From the NCBI GenBank assembly GCA_937901905.1, contig CALDIF010000074.1, positions 5,261-69,260 of the forward strand: a stretch of 64,000 bases of DNA, written 5' to 3'. The translations under genes and the position numbers were made by a program. This stretch comes from an uncultured Porphyromonadaceae bacterium (GTDB lineage Bacteria > Bacteroidota > Bacteroidia > Bacteroidales > Muribaculaceae). The notes under the pieces are model-generated. The model saw only the letters and a program-made list of their open reading frames with translations, searched no databases and was not told where the DNA came from. This document shows, piece by piece, positions 1 to 9,548 of this stretch (positions within the stretch are counted from its first letter, which is position 1; every line of letters starts with the position of its first letter).

Positions 1-1
1 A

Positions 2-3000
2 AGAAAATCAGCAACCGGAACCGCCTCCGTTCCCGAGGGGGAACATCATCACGCCGTCATTTCGGTTGCTGAATATGGTGCAAAGGTAGTAAAAAATCTC
101 GAAACCCTTGCAAAATCCTACGAAAATATTTCTGGCCTTCGTAAGAATTTCCTCTCTGAATTGGCCTCGGTACTTGGGGCACAACACCATGGCAGCAGTA
201 GCCAATATATTGACTTCAAGACTGCCGACGGCCGGTTGTATACCATCCGTCTTGCCGACCACAATGCACATGTCAGTGGCTTTGACAATGAAGGACGCGA
301 AGAAGGAATCAGCATTGTTGTGACCCCGAAGCAGAACATGGGGATCAACAATGATGGTGAAGCGCATCTTGTTGAGTTCTATTACAACTCCATGAAGTTG
401 CGCAAGGCTGAAGGGCATCCTTTTGCCGCTATCGTGCGTTCGTTGCAGCAGGCGTTGTACAGCGGTGAGTACAATGACACGACCGGGCTTGCCGAACGAC
501 AAGAGGTGAACGATGCGAACGTGTTGCGTGAGATGCGTGTGTGGCACGGCAGCGGAGCGGACTTCGACCACTTCGACCACTCGCACATGGGCGAGGGCGA
601 GGGTGCTCAAGCCTACGGCTGGGGTACATACGTGACGGAGGTTGACGGCATCGCGAAGAGGTATGCAGAGAAGCCGTCACGGTCACAACGGCAATCCGAG
701 GAGACAAATGTTAAGTACAAGGGCGTTGCGGTGCTACTGCCATTGGCTCACTTGCGTGCGAGCAAGCAAGGTATGACACGAGGTGAATATAGCGTTGCAC
801 TTGAGTTGCACTTGAATCCTCATTTGTCGGTCGAAAGAGCGATTGAGACTGTGCGTGAGAAGTATAGTGAGCACCCCGAGCAAGTGCGTGAGCAGATAGG
901 TCGTGAACTTGATGCCATTGATCCCGGTGACTATGATGTCACCGAGCCGACCCGTATTCTCTACGAGGTGGAGATACCGGATAATAACGGCGGTAATTAT
1001 CTATCGTGGGACAAGCCTTTGGAGCGTAGTCGCAAGAGTGATATTGTTGACCGCCTGTATGAAAAACTGCTTGCCGAGGACGCGGATGGCTCTTATGATA
1101 ATGAAGCCGCCCGTAACGGTTTGGCCGATGAGTTGCGCAGTGCGTTTAACAGTGACGGGTTGCGTGGTGGCGATGTGTACGGTTCGGTCAGTGCTTTTCT
1201 GGGCGGCGACAAGGCGGCGAGCGAGTTTCTGCGTGACTGCGGTTTTGTGGGCATTGAGTACCCGACGAACTACCTGAGCGGCGGCAATGAGAGCGGCGAG
1301 AAGAACTATGTGATATTCAACGAGGGCGACGCGCGGATCACGGGCAAGGAGCGTTTTTTCCGCACGGCCGACGGTGAGGTGTACGGTTTCACTAAGGACG
1401 GTAAGATATATCTTGACCCGAAGTTGATGAACGCGGAGTCGCCTGTGCATGAGTACAGCCACTTGTGGAGCGATGCGTTGGAGGAGAGAAATCCCGAGGC
1501 ATGGGCACACTTGAAGAAAGAGTTGTTCAAGGATAAGGACTTGACCGAGTGGGTGAAGAAACTTTATCCCGAACTCGCGGGTAACGAGAACGAGTTGGCG
1601 CATGAGGTGTTCAGCCACTTCAGCGGTCGTCGTGGCGCGGAGCGGATGCGTGCTGAGCAGGAACGCATGGAGCGTGAGAACAAGAACGGTGTGTTTGGCT
1701 TGGCACGCATCAAGGCGATGTTCGCACGTTTGAGAAATCTGCTGTCAAAGTTTTGGCAGATGGCGCGTGACTTGTTTGCCGGTAACAACACACGGCTTAA
1801 GGAGATGCGTGCAGAGGACTTCGCCGACATGGCGTTGGCAGACTTGCTGAATCAAACTCCGCTTCGCCCCATGGAGAAAGCGGAAAGAGTAAAAGGCAAC
1901 GATGAGTCTCGTCGTGAGGTGACGCTGAATGCGGTGCGTGGCAATAGCGACATCATGTTCCAGAAGCGCGAGGAGTTGCCATTCAGCGAGAGAAATACAT
2001 TCTCAACAACGATAGAGGAATTTGACCGAGTTCGCGAACGTGCTTTGCGTGAAAATGGCATTGTTGCTCCCGGATTAGCTGACATGGAAGTTGAGGTGAC
2101 TCCAGTTGAGGAACATGGTTTCAAGGGAGAAAAGCCAATCTCACAAGCAAGGGAATGGGCTTTTGAGCATCTTGCTACCAAAAAAGATGAGAACGGCAAC
2201 TATATTGACCGTCCAACACTAAACGACGGCACACCTTATGTTATTACTAACAACGCGATAAAAAAATACTTGTCGCAGAAGTCAATCGATAAAACCGGTG
2301 ATGTCAAACTACACTTATCTGTGTTGAAGCAACTGCAAGACATTATCAAGCGTAGTATTGATGCAGAAATACATGCGAGTTACATAAAAGGCGAAGATGA
2401 CGAGAGAGATGCCGATAACGGCATCATTGAAAATCAGCTTGTACATCGTCTATATGGTGCAGTAAGCCACAATGGAAAAGTTTACCGCGTCAAGACTACC
2501 GTTATTGAGGAGCGCGATGGTGAAAACCGTGCATACACCTATGAGGTGACTGATGCAGAAATAGAATTGGTCAAGACAGCTGTCTCGACCAAAGCGGAGC
2601 CTATGGGGCTTCCCCACATAGGTACTGCAAATTTACTCCAAAAAGTTGAGAAAACCAACGAAAAATGCAAAAAATTGCTTGATGAGAGTGAAAATGCCGG
2701 TGAGGGCGACAAGCCAAATGAACCCACGTTGTACCGTATACGTGAGGACGAGGCGCCAACAAAGACAGGCATCGGCTATAAGGTGTTTGTGCTGAAAGAC
2801 GGCAAACTCTATCCGCCTATGGTGGCGAACCCCGGCGGCGAGGCTACGCCCGTGCACGTGTGGCTTGATGCCGATGCCGCGCCCGTGGCAGGTCTAAGCA
2901 AGACAGGGCGGCAGCAAGTCAAGGCAGGCGGCAAAGGTACGCAGGGCGGCAGCGGCAAGTTGGCTTATCGTCCGGGGTGGCACTTGGGTGAGATACCGTA

Positions 3001-3841
3001 CGCGATACAGTTCAACCGCCTCAACCCCGCGACAGGACAACGAGAGTTGTTCCCGGCTAACTTTGTGTGGGCAGAGGTGGAGTATGCCGATGATGTGGAC
3101 TATAACGACGCAGCTCGCAGCTATGGCATCAACCCCAGCGGAAAATATCAACATTCGCTTGCCGGACTGCCCTACTTGCCCGAGAACGGCGCATACAAGT
3201 ACCGCACCAATCCCGACCCGAACACCGACCCGTGGATTATCACCGGCGCGATGCGCTTGAAGCGCATACTCACCCCGAGCGAGGTCGATGAAATGGTGCG
3301 TCGTGCCGGTCGCGAGCCGCAGCAACGCCAAGAGGGTGCTATCACCGACGAGCAGGTGAACGCGCTTAACGCCGCCATTGATAAAGCCACACAAGAGGAC
3401 AAGTCGGTGATGCGTCGTGTGGCGGAGCAGCTGGGCGAGAAGTGGGGCGTTCCGGTCAATATATACGGCAGTGCTGATGAGGTGACGCACAGCAACGCGG
3501 AAGAACAAGCAAGTCGTCAAAGCTCGAAAGGTTGGTGGGACTCGAAAACGGGTCGAATCGGCATCGTGCTTGGTAATCACCGCGATGTGGATGATGTAAA
3601 GGCGACGATGGCTCACGAGGCAGTTGCGCACTACGGATTGCGCGAGCTGATTGGCGAGGAGCGTTATAACGAGTTCCTCGACGAGGTGTACAAGCACCTG
3701 CGCGATGACTTGAAGCAGCGTATTGACGAGCGCGCCGGTCGTGCGTTTATGAACGACACATTTGGTGAGGGCGGCAAGAAGCGAGACTATGAGTCGCACC
3801 GTCGCACGCAGGTTGACGAGTTGTTCGGCGAGTTGGCATAG
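2..3841 (+). CDS. Large polyvalent protein, 5' end outside window
   Basis: The frame is open from the left edge (a TTG at 161 is only an internal candidate), so the true start is missing. What is visible is about 1,279 residues of a multi-domain protein of the 'polyvalent' type, which phages and conjugative elements deliver with their DNA. Domains in order: an LPD-like module (nt 200-480, with TIRLADHNAH); an ADP-ribosyltransferase-like module beginning VWHGSGADFDHF at nt 539 and running on to YGWGTYV; a zincin-like site HEYSH at nt 1448-1462; a middle module resembling LPD3/BECR-type nuclease domains (nt 1980-2700); a module with YKYRTNPDPNTDPW (nt 2950-3300); and a second metallopeptidase-like motif HEAVAHYGL at nt 3614. 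The frame stops at TAG 3839-3841 but stays open and protein-like beyond it. No phage structural or conjugation gene is near. The family call rests on motifs; exact domain names are less certain. Confidence 0.8.
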   Translation, partial: RKSATGTASVPEGEHHHAVISVAEYGAKVVKNLETLAKSYENISGLRKNFLSELASVLGAQHHGSSSQYIDFKTADGRLYTIRLADHNAHVSGFDNEGREEGISIVVTPKQNMGINNDGEAHLVEFYYNSMKLRKAEGHPFAAIVRSLQQALYSGEYNDTTGLAERQEVNDANVLREMRVWHGSGADFDHFDHSHMGEGEGAQAYGWGTYVTEVDGIAKRYAEKPSRSQRQSEETNVKYKGVAVLLPLAHLRASKQGMTRGEYSVALELHLNPHLSVERAIETVREKYSEHPEQVREQIGRELDAIDPGDYDVTEPTRILYEVEIPDNNGGNYLSWDKPLERSRKSDIVDRLYEKLLAEDADGSYDNEAARNGLADELRSAFNSDGLRGGDVYGSVSAFLGGDKAASEFLRDCGFVGIEYPTNYLSGGNESGEKNYVIFNEGDARITGKERFFRTADGEVYGFTKDGKIYLDPKLMNAESPVHEYSHLWSDALEERNPEAWAHLKKELFKDKDLTEWVKKLYPELAGNENELAHEVFSHFSGRRGAERMRAEQERMERENKNGVFGLARIKAMFARLRNLLSKFWQMARDLFAGNNTRLKEMRAEDFADMALADLLNQTPLRPMEKAERVKGNDESRREVTLNAVRGNSDIMFQKREELPFSERNTFSTTIEEFDRVRERALRENGIVAPGLADMEVEVTPVEEHGFKGEKPISQAREWAFEHLATKKDENGNYIDRPTLNDGTPYVITNNAIKKYLSQKSIDKTGDVKLHLSVLKQLQDIIKRSIDAEIHASYIKGEDDERDADNGIIENQLVHRLYGAVSHNGKVYRVKTTVIEERDGENRAYTYEVTDAEIELVKTAVSTKAEPMGLPHIGTANLLQKVEKTNEKCKKLLDESENAGEGDKPNEPTLYRIREDEAPTKTGIGYKVFVLKDGKLYPPMVANPGGEATPVHVWLDADAAPVAGLSKTGRQQVKAGGKGTQGGSGKLAYRPGWHLGEIPYAIQFNRLNPATGQRELFPANFVWAEVEYADDVDYNDAARSYGINPSGKYQHSLAGLPYLPENGAYKYRTNPDPNTDPWIITGAMRLKRILTPSEVDEMVRRAGREPQQRQEGAITDEQVNALNAAIDKATQEDKSVMRRVAEQLGEKWGVPVNIYGSADEVTHSNAEEQASRQSSKGWWDSKTGRIGIVLGNHRDVDDVKATMAHEAVAHYGLRELIGEERYNEFLDEVYKHLRDDLKQRIDERAGRAFMNDTFGEGGKKRDYESHRRTQVDELFGELA

Positions 3842-4579
3842 AAACCGTTTGAGGAGTTTAACGGTAAGGAGCGTAACTTGTGGCAGTGGTTGAAAGCCAA
3901 GGTGCGTCATCTGTTGAACCGGTTCCTCGGCTCATTGAAGTTGCCGAAGTGGTTTACACTCGGTGATAATGAACTGCGTTACATCTTGTGGCGCAGCAAG
4001 GAGCGATTGGAGCGTGGTAAGGAACACCCGATTGACCTTGCACGTGACATCGTGAAGCGTCGCGAGCTTGGGCTTGATGGTGAGACACGGTATAGCAGGG
4101 GCAAAAAAACAACCTCCAGCGAGAGGGACGGTGCGGTTTCAGGCAATCCGTCAGCTGAAGGTCTTCCGCAGGGAGGCAGCGCGCACCTAAGCCGTTGGCC
4201 ACTAACTTCTCAAACCCCTTTGGATGCTGCAAAATTACTACAAAATACCGATGTGACAATGCGTAGCGTTAGAAAAATATTGAATGAGGGCGAAATTCTT
4301 GATGGCAAGCGTGCGATAAAGACCGAGAGTCAAGCGGTGAGAGCATTGGGTAACGCTTTGCACCTTGATAAGTCGGACAGCAGCCAGTCGTACTATGGTG
4401 ATTTCTATGAGGGCGACCTGATAGCCGGCGACCAAACTGTCCGTGTACGCATATCGACTCACCCGGCAAATGGGTCACGCATCGGCAATGCTCCTATCGA
4501 CGATAAGATAAGTTTATTTATCCATAAGGACGGTGAGCATGTGAGCTCAAGGCAATACCGTTCATGTTCACGACAATGA
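3842..4579 (+). pseudogene. In-frame 3' continuation of the polyvalent protein after TAG
   Basis: This stretch is in the same frame as the upstream gene and is separated from it only by the TAG codon. It begins KPFEEFNGKERNLWQW, is basic and helical, contains LPKWFTLGDNELRYILW and RGKEHPIDLARDIVKR, and ends with a module (nt 4210-4540) containing RVRISTHPANG. That module aligns by eye with TIRLADHNAHVSG in the N-terminal module of the same gene, so the protein seems to carry two copies of one domain. A short ORF could in principle restart at TTG 3878, but there is no good ribosome binding site. The last 20 or so residues (VSSRQYRSCSRQ) look unnatural, and another frame reads VHDNDYGQELCEAWPP just beyond, which suggests a frameshift or junction near 4545-4570. 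I regard it as the severed C-terminal part of the gene. Confidence 0.65.
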
Positions 4580-4626
4580 TTACGGACAGGAACTGTGTGA
4601 AGCGTGGCCACCTGCTGAAAGAAGTG

Positions 4627-5943
4627 TCAGTTCAATTCCATTCGCACGTGAGTCAGTTTGTGCAACGTCACAATCAGCAACGCTTCGATGACGTAAGCAA
4701 TAAGATAACTGTACCACAACCATGACGGCGCATAGCGCGACACAAGCCACAACACAGGAATGACCGTGAGCGATAGAGCAAAGGAGATAAACAGTGCCAT
4801 GCGATGTTGTGAATACAATTTGTATATTATCATCAAAACGTAGATGTAACAAAAGGGTATGAAACTGAGCGAGAAGATGCGCAATGCCCTATCACTCTCG
4901 GTTATAAGCTCAGGTTCATCGGCACCGAACAAGCGGGCTATCGCTTGAGGGTCGATCCACACGAAAAGACACGTAACAATCATCGCCACTGTAATAAAAC
5001 GCAACGACTTGCGCAAAACCAAACGGAAGGCATCACTGTCGCCCTTGCCCACCTCAATGGCTCCGAGCGACTGAATGGTGCGACACACACCGGCAAGAAA
5101 CAGATTGTAAATTTGTAACAAATTCATGCAAACAGCAAAGGCAAAAATGCCTATGCGCCCTTGAGACGACAAAACTATGCTATTGGAACTGAACAGCAGT
5201 AAGGTCAAGCACACCGACGCGATGGCGAGTGGAGCACCTTGTGAAATGATATTGCCGAAAGCCCTACTCGTGTGAGAGAGCGTAAAACGCAGGTGATTGT
5301 CGACATATCCGAAATGACGACACATTATCGCGATACCCACCAAGTGACCGACAACAGTAGCCGTTGACGAGCCTTCAATGCCCCAACCGAAAAATTTGAT
5401 AAACACAATATCAAGAGCGAGATTGACGGCATTGTCAATCAATATCGCGACCGAAACAAGACGCGGACTGCCGTCTACACCGACCATCGTACTGAGTGCC
5501 CACATCAACATATAGACAGGCGCTCCCAACATCATGACAACGAGGTAATCGCGAGTCGGACTAAACAGTTGTTCGTTGTCACACAACCAATAAGTCACCG
5601 TGTCGGGCACGATGAGTCCGCCCATCATGAGAATCAAGCCGACACCGAGACACGATAACATTGATATAGTGAAAATGTAAGCCGCACGCTGAGTATCCTT
5701 TTTACCTATTTCCATTCCCACGAGCATACCCGCGCCCGTCGCAAGCAACATACTCAAGGTAAACATGAACTGAACCAACGGTTTTGTCAAGTTAATGGCG
5801 CTGACACCGTCCCCACCTAACAGGTTGCCAACGATAACGGCATCAACCACATTGCCCAAACACCCCGATAGAGCAATGAGGATTGAAGACCACAGGAAAC
5901 GCCAAAACCGGCTATTAAAGGCTGCTTTTTCTTCGGTATTCAT
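4627..5943 (-). CDS. MATE family efflux transporter
   Basis: A 438-residue integral membrane protein with about 12 predicted transmembrane helices in two homologous halves, the MATE layout. The N-terminus (FLWSSILIALSGCLGNVVDAVIVGNLLGGDGVSAINL) and the Pro-containing segments MMLGAPVYMLMWALSTMVGVDGSP are typical of MatE/NorM-like drug and metabolite:cation antiporters. The substrate cannot be told from sequence. The length is normal. It is transcribed away from the nqr operon and carries its own possible promoter box (TAAATTTG on the minus strand, complement at 5979-5986). Its 3' end faces the remnant of the polyvalent gene with only 47 bp between them. Confidence 0.88.
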   Translation of the reverse strand: MNTEEKAAFNSRFWRFLWSSILIALSGCLGNVVDAVIVGNLLGGDGVSAINLTKPLVQFMFTLSMLLATGAGMLVGMEIGKKDTQRAAYIFTISMLSCLGVGLILMMGGLIVPDTVTYWLCDNEQLFSPTRDYLVVMMLGAPVYMLMWALSTMVGVDGSPRLVSVAILIDNAVNLALDIVFIKFFGWGIEGSSTATVVGHLVGIAIMCRHFGYVDNHLRFTLSHTSRAFGNIISQGAPLAIASVCLTLLLFSSNSIVLSSQGRIGIFAFAVCMNLLQIYNLFLAGVCRTIQSLGAIEVGKGDSDAFRLVLRKSLRFITVAMIVTCLFVWIDPQAIARLFGADEPELITESDRALRIFSLSFIPFCYIYVLMIIYKLYSQHRMALFISFALSLTVIPVLWLVSRYAPSWLWYSYLIAYVIEALLIVTLHKLTHVRMELN

Positions 5944-5978
5944 AATAATATCACAATCATGTGCAGTGTTAACGAGTA

Positions 5979-5986
5979 CAAATTTA
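5979..5986 (-). promoter_or_regulatory. Putative -7 box for the MATE gene
   Basis: On the minus strand the sequence reads TAAATTTG, a match to the Bacteroidetes -7 consensus TAnnTTTG, 36 bp before the start codon. A CTTG lies 19 nt upstream and is a partial -33 match. Confidence 0.45.
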
Positions 5987-6027
5987 CAACAAAAATCGCA
6001 AGCGACAAGTCATGGTGGGGAATATGA

Positions 6028-6058
6028 TTTGAGAATTACGATTTTTTTAGTACCTTTG
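6028..6058 (+). promoter_or_regulatory. Promoter of the nqr operon
   Basis: TTTG at 6028-6031 and TACCTTTG at 6051-6058 are 19 nt apart, an exact fit to the Bacteroidetes primary sigma factor consensus TTTG-N19-TAnnTTTG. Transcription should start near 6065, giving a leader of about 125 nt before nqrA. Confidence 0.8.
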
Positions 6059-6191
6059 TGGAGAAAATATACCACAAGGTGCGCTGCGAGGCGGTTTGTG
6101 TCACTTAACTCGGTGACTGACAGCCACTCACATCGTGCCCATTGCGTGTTTGAAATCATATTATAACATTAATCAATACGTTCTATCAAGA

Positions 6192-7511
6192 ATGGCAACA
6201 ATCAAGTTAAAGAAAGGATTTGACCTTCCGTTGGAGGGGCAAGTGGCAGCCGATGCACAACCTGTTAAGGTTGCCGTGCCGTCCACTGTAGCCATCGTTC
6301 CTGACGACTTCACCGGCATCACTCCTCGCATGGACGTACACGCCGGCGACACGGTTCAGGCAGGTCAAGTGCTCTATCACGACAAGAACCACGAGAGCGT
6401 GAAAGTCACTTCACCCGTGAGCGGTGTGGTGAAAGAAGTTCGTCGTGGCGAACGCCGCAAGATACTCGCGGTGATTATCGAGCCTAACGGTGAGCAACGT
6501 GTGACGTTCGACACCAAGCGCAATCCCTTGGAGTTACTGCTTGAAAGCGGACTGTGGGTAATGTTGCGTCAACGCCCCTACGACGTTGTACCCAATCCGG
6601 ATGTGCGTCCCCGTGACATCGTGGTGACAGCGTTCGACAGTGCTCCCCTCGCCCGCCGTTTGTACAAATTAGATGCCGAGCAAGCACGACGTGCCGAGGT
6701 TGCCGTGAAGGCTCTCTCCGGCATGACCGACGGCAAGGTGTACATCGGTGTAGCCCCCGACCAAGACATCAACGTCAACGGTGCCGAAGTCAATGTGTTT
6801 GACGGACCTCACCCCGCCGGCAATGCAGGTGTGCAACTGGCTAACATCAAGCCGGTGAATAAGGGTGAGACAGTGTGGACGTTGTCACTCGACACGTTGT
6901 TGCGCATCGGCGGTCTGCTCACCACGGGCACTGTTGACTATCGCACCACAGTGGCAATAACCGGTCCGTTGTGCGGTGAGCCTCGCGTTGCTGATGCCGT
7001 GATTGGAACCCCAATAGCCGACTTGCTCGGCGATGTTGACACCAACAGTCGCATCATCAGCGGCAACGTGCTTACGGGTGTCCAAGTGAGTGCAGAGGAG
7101 TGGTTGCGCGCACCTTATTCACAACTCACCGTCATCGCCGAGATTGCCGATCGCGATGAATTTATGGGTTGGGCAGCCCTTAAGCCGAGTCGTTACAGTA
7201 TCTACCGCCTGTTCACCACGTGGCTTGCCGGCAAGCGCAACAAGCCGGTTGCACTCGATGCCCGCATCAAGGGTGGTGAGCGTGCTATCGTGCGACTTGA
7301 CGAGTATGACAACATGTTGCCAATGGACATCTATGCCGAGTTCCTCATCAAGGCGATTATCGCTCGCGACATTGAGAAGATGGAACAATTGGGAGTGTAC
7401 GAGATTGCTCCCGAGGACTTTGCCCTCGCCGAGTATGCCGACACGTCCAAACTCGAGTTACAGCGAATTGTGCGTGAGGGTTTGGACTACTTGCGCGCAG
7501 AGATGGAGTGA
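6192..7511 (+). CDS. nqrA: Na+-translocating NADH:quinone reductase subunit A
   Basis: NqrA is the membrane-associated, cofactor-free subunit of the Na+-NQR complex, which oxidises NADH, reduces quinone and pumps sodium out of the cell. The 439-residue protein starts MATIKLKKGFDLPLEGQ at ATG 6192; the upstream in-frame ATG at 6135 adds a 19-residue extension not seen in the family. A biotinyl-like hammerhead region (HAGDTVQAGQVLYHDK, SPVSGVVKEVRRGERRK) is visible in the first 90 residues. It is the first gene of nqrABCDEF, and the gap to nqrB is 40 bp. The order and completeness of the operon make the assignment firm. Confidence 0.96.
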   Translation: MATIKLKKGFDLPLEGQVAADAQPVKVAVPSTVAIVPDDFTGITPRMDVHAGDTVQAGQVLYHDKNHESVKVTSPVSGVVKEVRRGERRKILAVIIEPNGEQRVTFDTKRNPLELLLESGLWVMLRQRPYDVVPNPDVRPRDIVVTAFDSAPLARRLYKLDAEQARRAEVAVKALSGMTDGKVYIGVAPDQDINVNGAEVNVFDGPHPAGNAGVQLANIKPVNKGETVWTLSLDTLLRIGGLLTTGTVDYRTTVAITGPLCGEPRVADAVIGTPIADLLGDVDTNSRIISGNVLTGVQVSAEEWLRAPYSQLTVIAEIADRDEFMGWAALKPSRYSIYRLFTTWLAGKRNKPVALDARIKGGERAIVRLDEYDNMLPMDIYAEFLIKAIIARDIEKMEQLGVYEIAPEDFALAEYADTSKLELQRIVREGLDYLRAEME

Positions 7512-7551
7512 GCGTAATCATTTTTAATTGTGTATTAAATATCTCAAAAAT

Positions 7552-8760
7552 ATGAAATTCCTGCGTAAATACATGGACAAGATCAAGCCCCACTTCGAGC
7601 CCGGCGGCAAACTGGAGAAGTTGCAGTCGGTCTACGATGGAATGGAGACGTTCTTGTTCACGCCAAACACGACTGCCGGGCCTCGTGGCGTACATGTGCA
7701 CGACGGCAACGACCTCAAGCGCACGATGATCACCGTGATAGTGGCGTTGCTGCCGGCTCTGTTCATGGGCATGTACAACATCGGTTACCAGCACTATCTC
7801 GCCATCGGTCAACTTGCCGAGACAGGCGGTTGGACGATATTCCTGTACGGTTTGTTGGCAATGCTGCCGGTTATCGTTGTCAGTTATGTTGTGGGACTGG
7901 GCATTGAGTTCATCGGAGCGCAAATTCATCACAAGGAGATCCAAGAGGGTTTTCTCGTGACCGGTTTGCTAATCCCGATGATTGTACCCATCAACACACC
8001 GCTGTGGATGACAGCTGTAGCCACTGCCTTTGCCGTGGTGTTCGCCAAGGAGGTATTCGGTGGCACGGGTATGAACATCTTTAATGTTGCCTTGATAACA
8101 CGCGCCGTGCTCTTCTTCGGTTATCCGTCCAAGATGAGCGGCGATGCTGCCTTTGTCAAGGTTGACGACACTTTCGGTATCGGTGGAGGTTCGCTGACAG
8201 ACACATTCTCGGGAGCCACTCCGTTGGGTCAGGTAGCGACCAACGTGGGAGACTCTCTCACCCTGCACGACATTGCCGGCAACACAATAGGCACATGGGA
8301 CGCATTCATGGGCTTCATTGCCGGTTCTCCGGGCGAGACGTCGACACTCGCCATCCTCGTGGGTGCCGTCATTTTGCTTGTTACCGGCGTGGCTTCGTGG
8401 CGCGTGATGTGCTCGGTCTTTGTCGGTGGTTTGGCTATGGCCTCGCTCGTGCACGCTTTTCCCTCAACGACCTATGCCGCCTCGTTACTCTCGCCGTGCG
8501 ACCAGTTGTGCTTGGGTGGGTTCGCTTTTGCTGCAGTCTTCATGGCGACCGACCCCGTCACCGGCGCACGCACTCACATCGGGCAGTACATCTACGGTTT
8601 CTTGATTGGCGTATTCACGATACTCATTCGAACATTCAACGGCGGATACCCCGAGGGTGCAATGCTCGCTATCTTGCTGATGAACGCTTTCGCGCCATTA
8701 ATTGACCACTGCGTTGTCTCGTTCAACATCAAGCGCCGTCTCGCACGCGCCAAACAATAA
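7552..8760 (+). CDS. nqrB: Na+-NQR subunit B
   Basis: A 402-residue membrane protein of the NqrB/RnfD family that carries covalently bound FMN and part of the sodium pathway. The start chosen is ATG 7552 (MKFLRKYMDKIKPHF), which matches family N-termini; an upstream TTG at 7528 is unlikely. The flavinylation motif SGAT is present in DTFSGATPLGQ near residue 220; the Thr is the expected FMN attachment site. About ten hydrophobic segments are visible. It lies between nqrA and nqrC, with 12 bp to nqrC. Confidence 0.96.
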   Translation: MKFLRKYMDKIKPHFEPGGKLEKLQSVYDGMETFLFTPNTTAGPRGVHVHDGNDLKRTMITVIVALLPALFMGMYNIGYQHYLAIGQLAETGGWTIFLYGLLAMLPVIVVSYVVGLGIEFIGAQIHHKEIQEGFLVTGLLIPMIVPINTPLWMTAVATAFAVVFAKEVFGGTGMNIFNVALITRAVLFFGYPSKMSGDAAFVKVDDTFGIGGGSLTDTFSGATPLGQVATNVGDSLTLHDIAGNTIGTWDAFMGFIAGSPGETSTLAILVGAVILLVTGVASWRVMCSVFVGGLAMASLVHAFPSTTYAASLLSPCDQLCLGGFAFAAVFMATDPVTGARTHIGQYIYGFLIGVFTILIRTFNGGYPEGAMLAILLMNAFAPLIDHCVVSFNIKRRLARAKQ

Positions 8761-8772
8761 ACAGGCACTACT

Positions 8773-9528
8773 ATGAACAAGAACAGCAATATTTATCAGA
8801 TTGTTTACGCCGCAGTAATGGTGGTGCTCGTCGGTGCCGTGTTGGCGTTCATTTACATGGCACTCAAACCTCAACAAGACGAGAACATCGCCAACGACAA
8901 GCGTCGTCAAATCTTGAGTGCATTACACGTTGCCTCGCCCGACGATGCCTCGATTAAGGCGACATTCGAGCAATGTATCGTTCAAGACATGTTGATAGAC
9001 ACCTTGGGTAACGTGGTTGACACGACACTCAACGTGGCATTCGACGTGGAGATGAAAAAGAACATGAAAGAGGCACGCGAGTCTCGCGTGCTGCCGGTGT
9101 TCAAGGCTCTCAAGGACGGTGAGACCAAGTATGTCATTCCAGTGTACGGTGCGGGCTTGTGGGGTCCGATATGGGGTTATGTGGCAGTCAATGCCGACGG
9201 CAAGACTATCTACGGAGCCAACTTCAGCCACGAGAGCGAGACACCCGGTTTGGGTGCACGTATCACAGAGCCGGAGTTCCAAGCACGCTTTGACGGCAAG
9301 ACGTTCTATCCCGAGGGCGAGGACTTCCACAGCGTTGAGGTCGTCAAGGTGGGTCAAAAGTCACTCACCGGTGCCGATGCCGTTGATGCGATCAGCGGTG
9401 CGACAATCACCAGTCGTGGTGTAGGGTCAATGATTGCAGAGTGCATCACGCCCTACGATGCCTTCTTGAAGAAACTTCAACAGCTCGTCGCGACACCTCT
9501 CGACGAGGGTGAGAACAACGAAGAGTAA
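8773..9528 (+). CDS. nqrC: Na+-NQR subunit C
   Basis: A 251-residue subunit with one N-terminal transmembrane helix (IVYAAVMVVLVGAVLAFIYMAL) followed by a periplasmic FMN-binding domain. The second SGAT flavinylation motif is seen in DAISGATITSRGV near residue 208. The conserved stretch GAGLWGPIWGYVAV and the HESETPGLGARI segment are typical of NqrC/RnfG. A flavin transferase (ApbE) must act on this protein and on NqrB, but no apbE gene is in the window. Confidence 0.96.
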   Translation: MNKNSNIYQIVYAAVMVVLVGAVLAFIYMALKPQQDENIANDKRRQILSALHVASPDDASIKATFEQCIVQDMLIDTLGNVVDTTLNVAFDVEMKKNMKEARESRVLPVFKALKDGETKYVIPVYGAGLWGPIWGYVAVNADGKTIYGANFSHESETPGLGARITEPEFQARFDGKTFYPEGEDFHSVEVVKVGQKSLTGADAVDAISGATITSRGVGSMIAECITPYDAFLKKLQQLVATPLDEGENNEE

Positions 9529-9548
9529 CCTTTTAAAGTTAGCATATC

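Noticed and set aside
2894..3910. A 338-codon minus-strand open frame opposite the polyvalent gene
   Set aside because: It lies antisense to a clearly coding frame with domain motifs; its composition is that of a shadow frame.
2..4579. TAG recoding to an amino acid as in some gut phages
   Set aside because: Only one TAG in about 1,500 codons; recoded phages carry many. A single nonsense change is simpler.
6135..6191. An extended NqrA N-terminus from ATG 6135
   Set aside because: The added 19 residues are not part of the family, whose start MATIKLKKGFDLP is at 6192.
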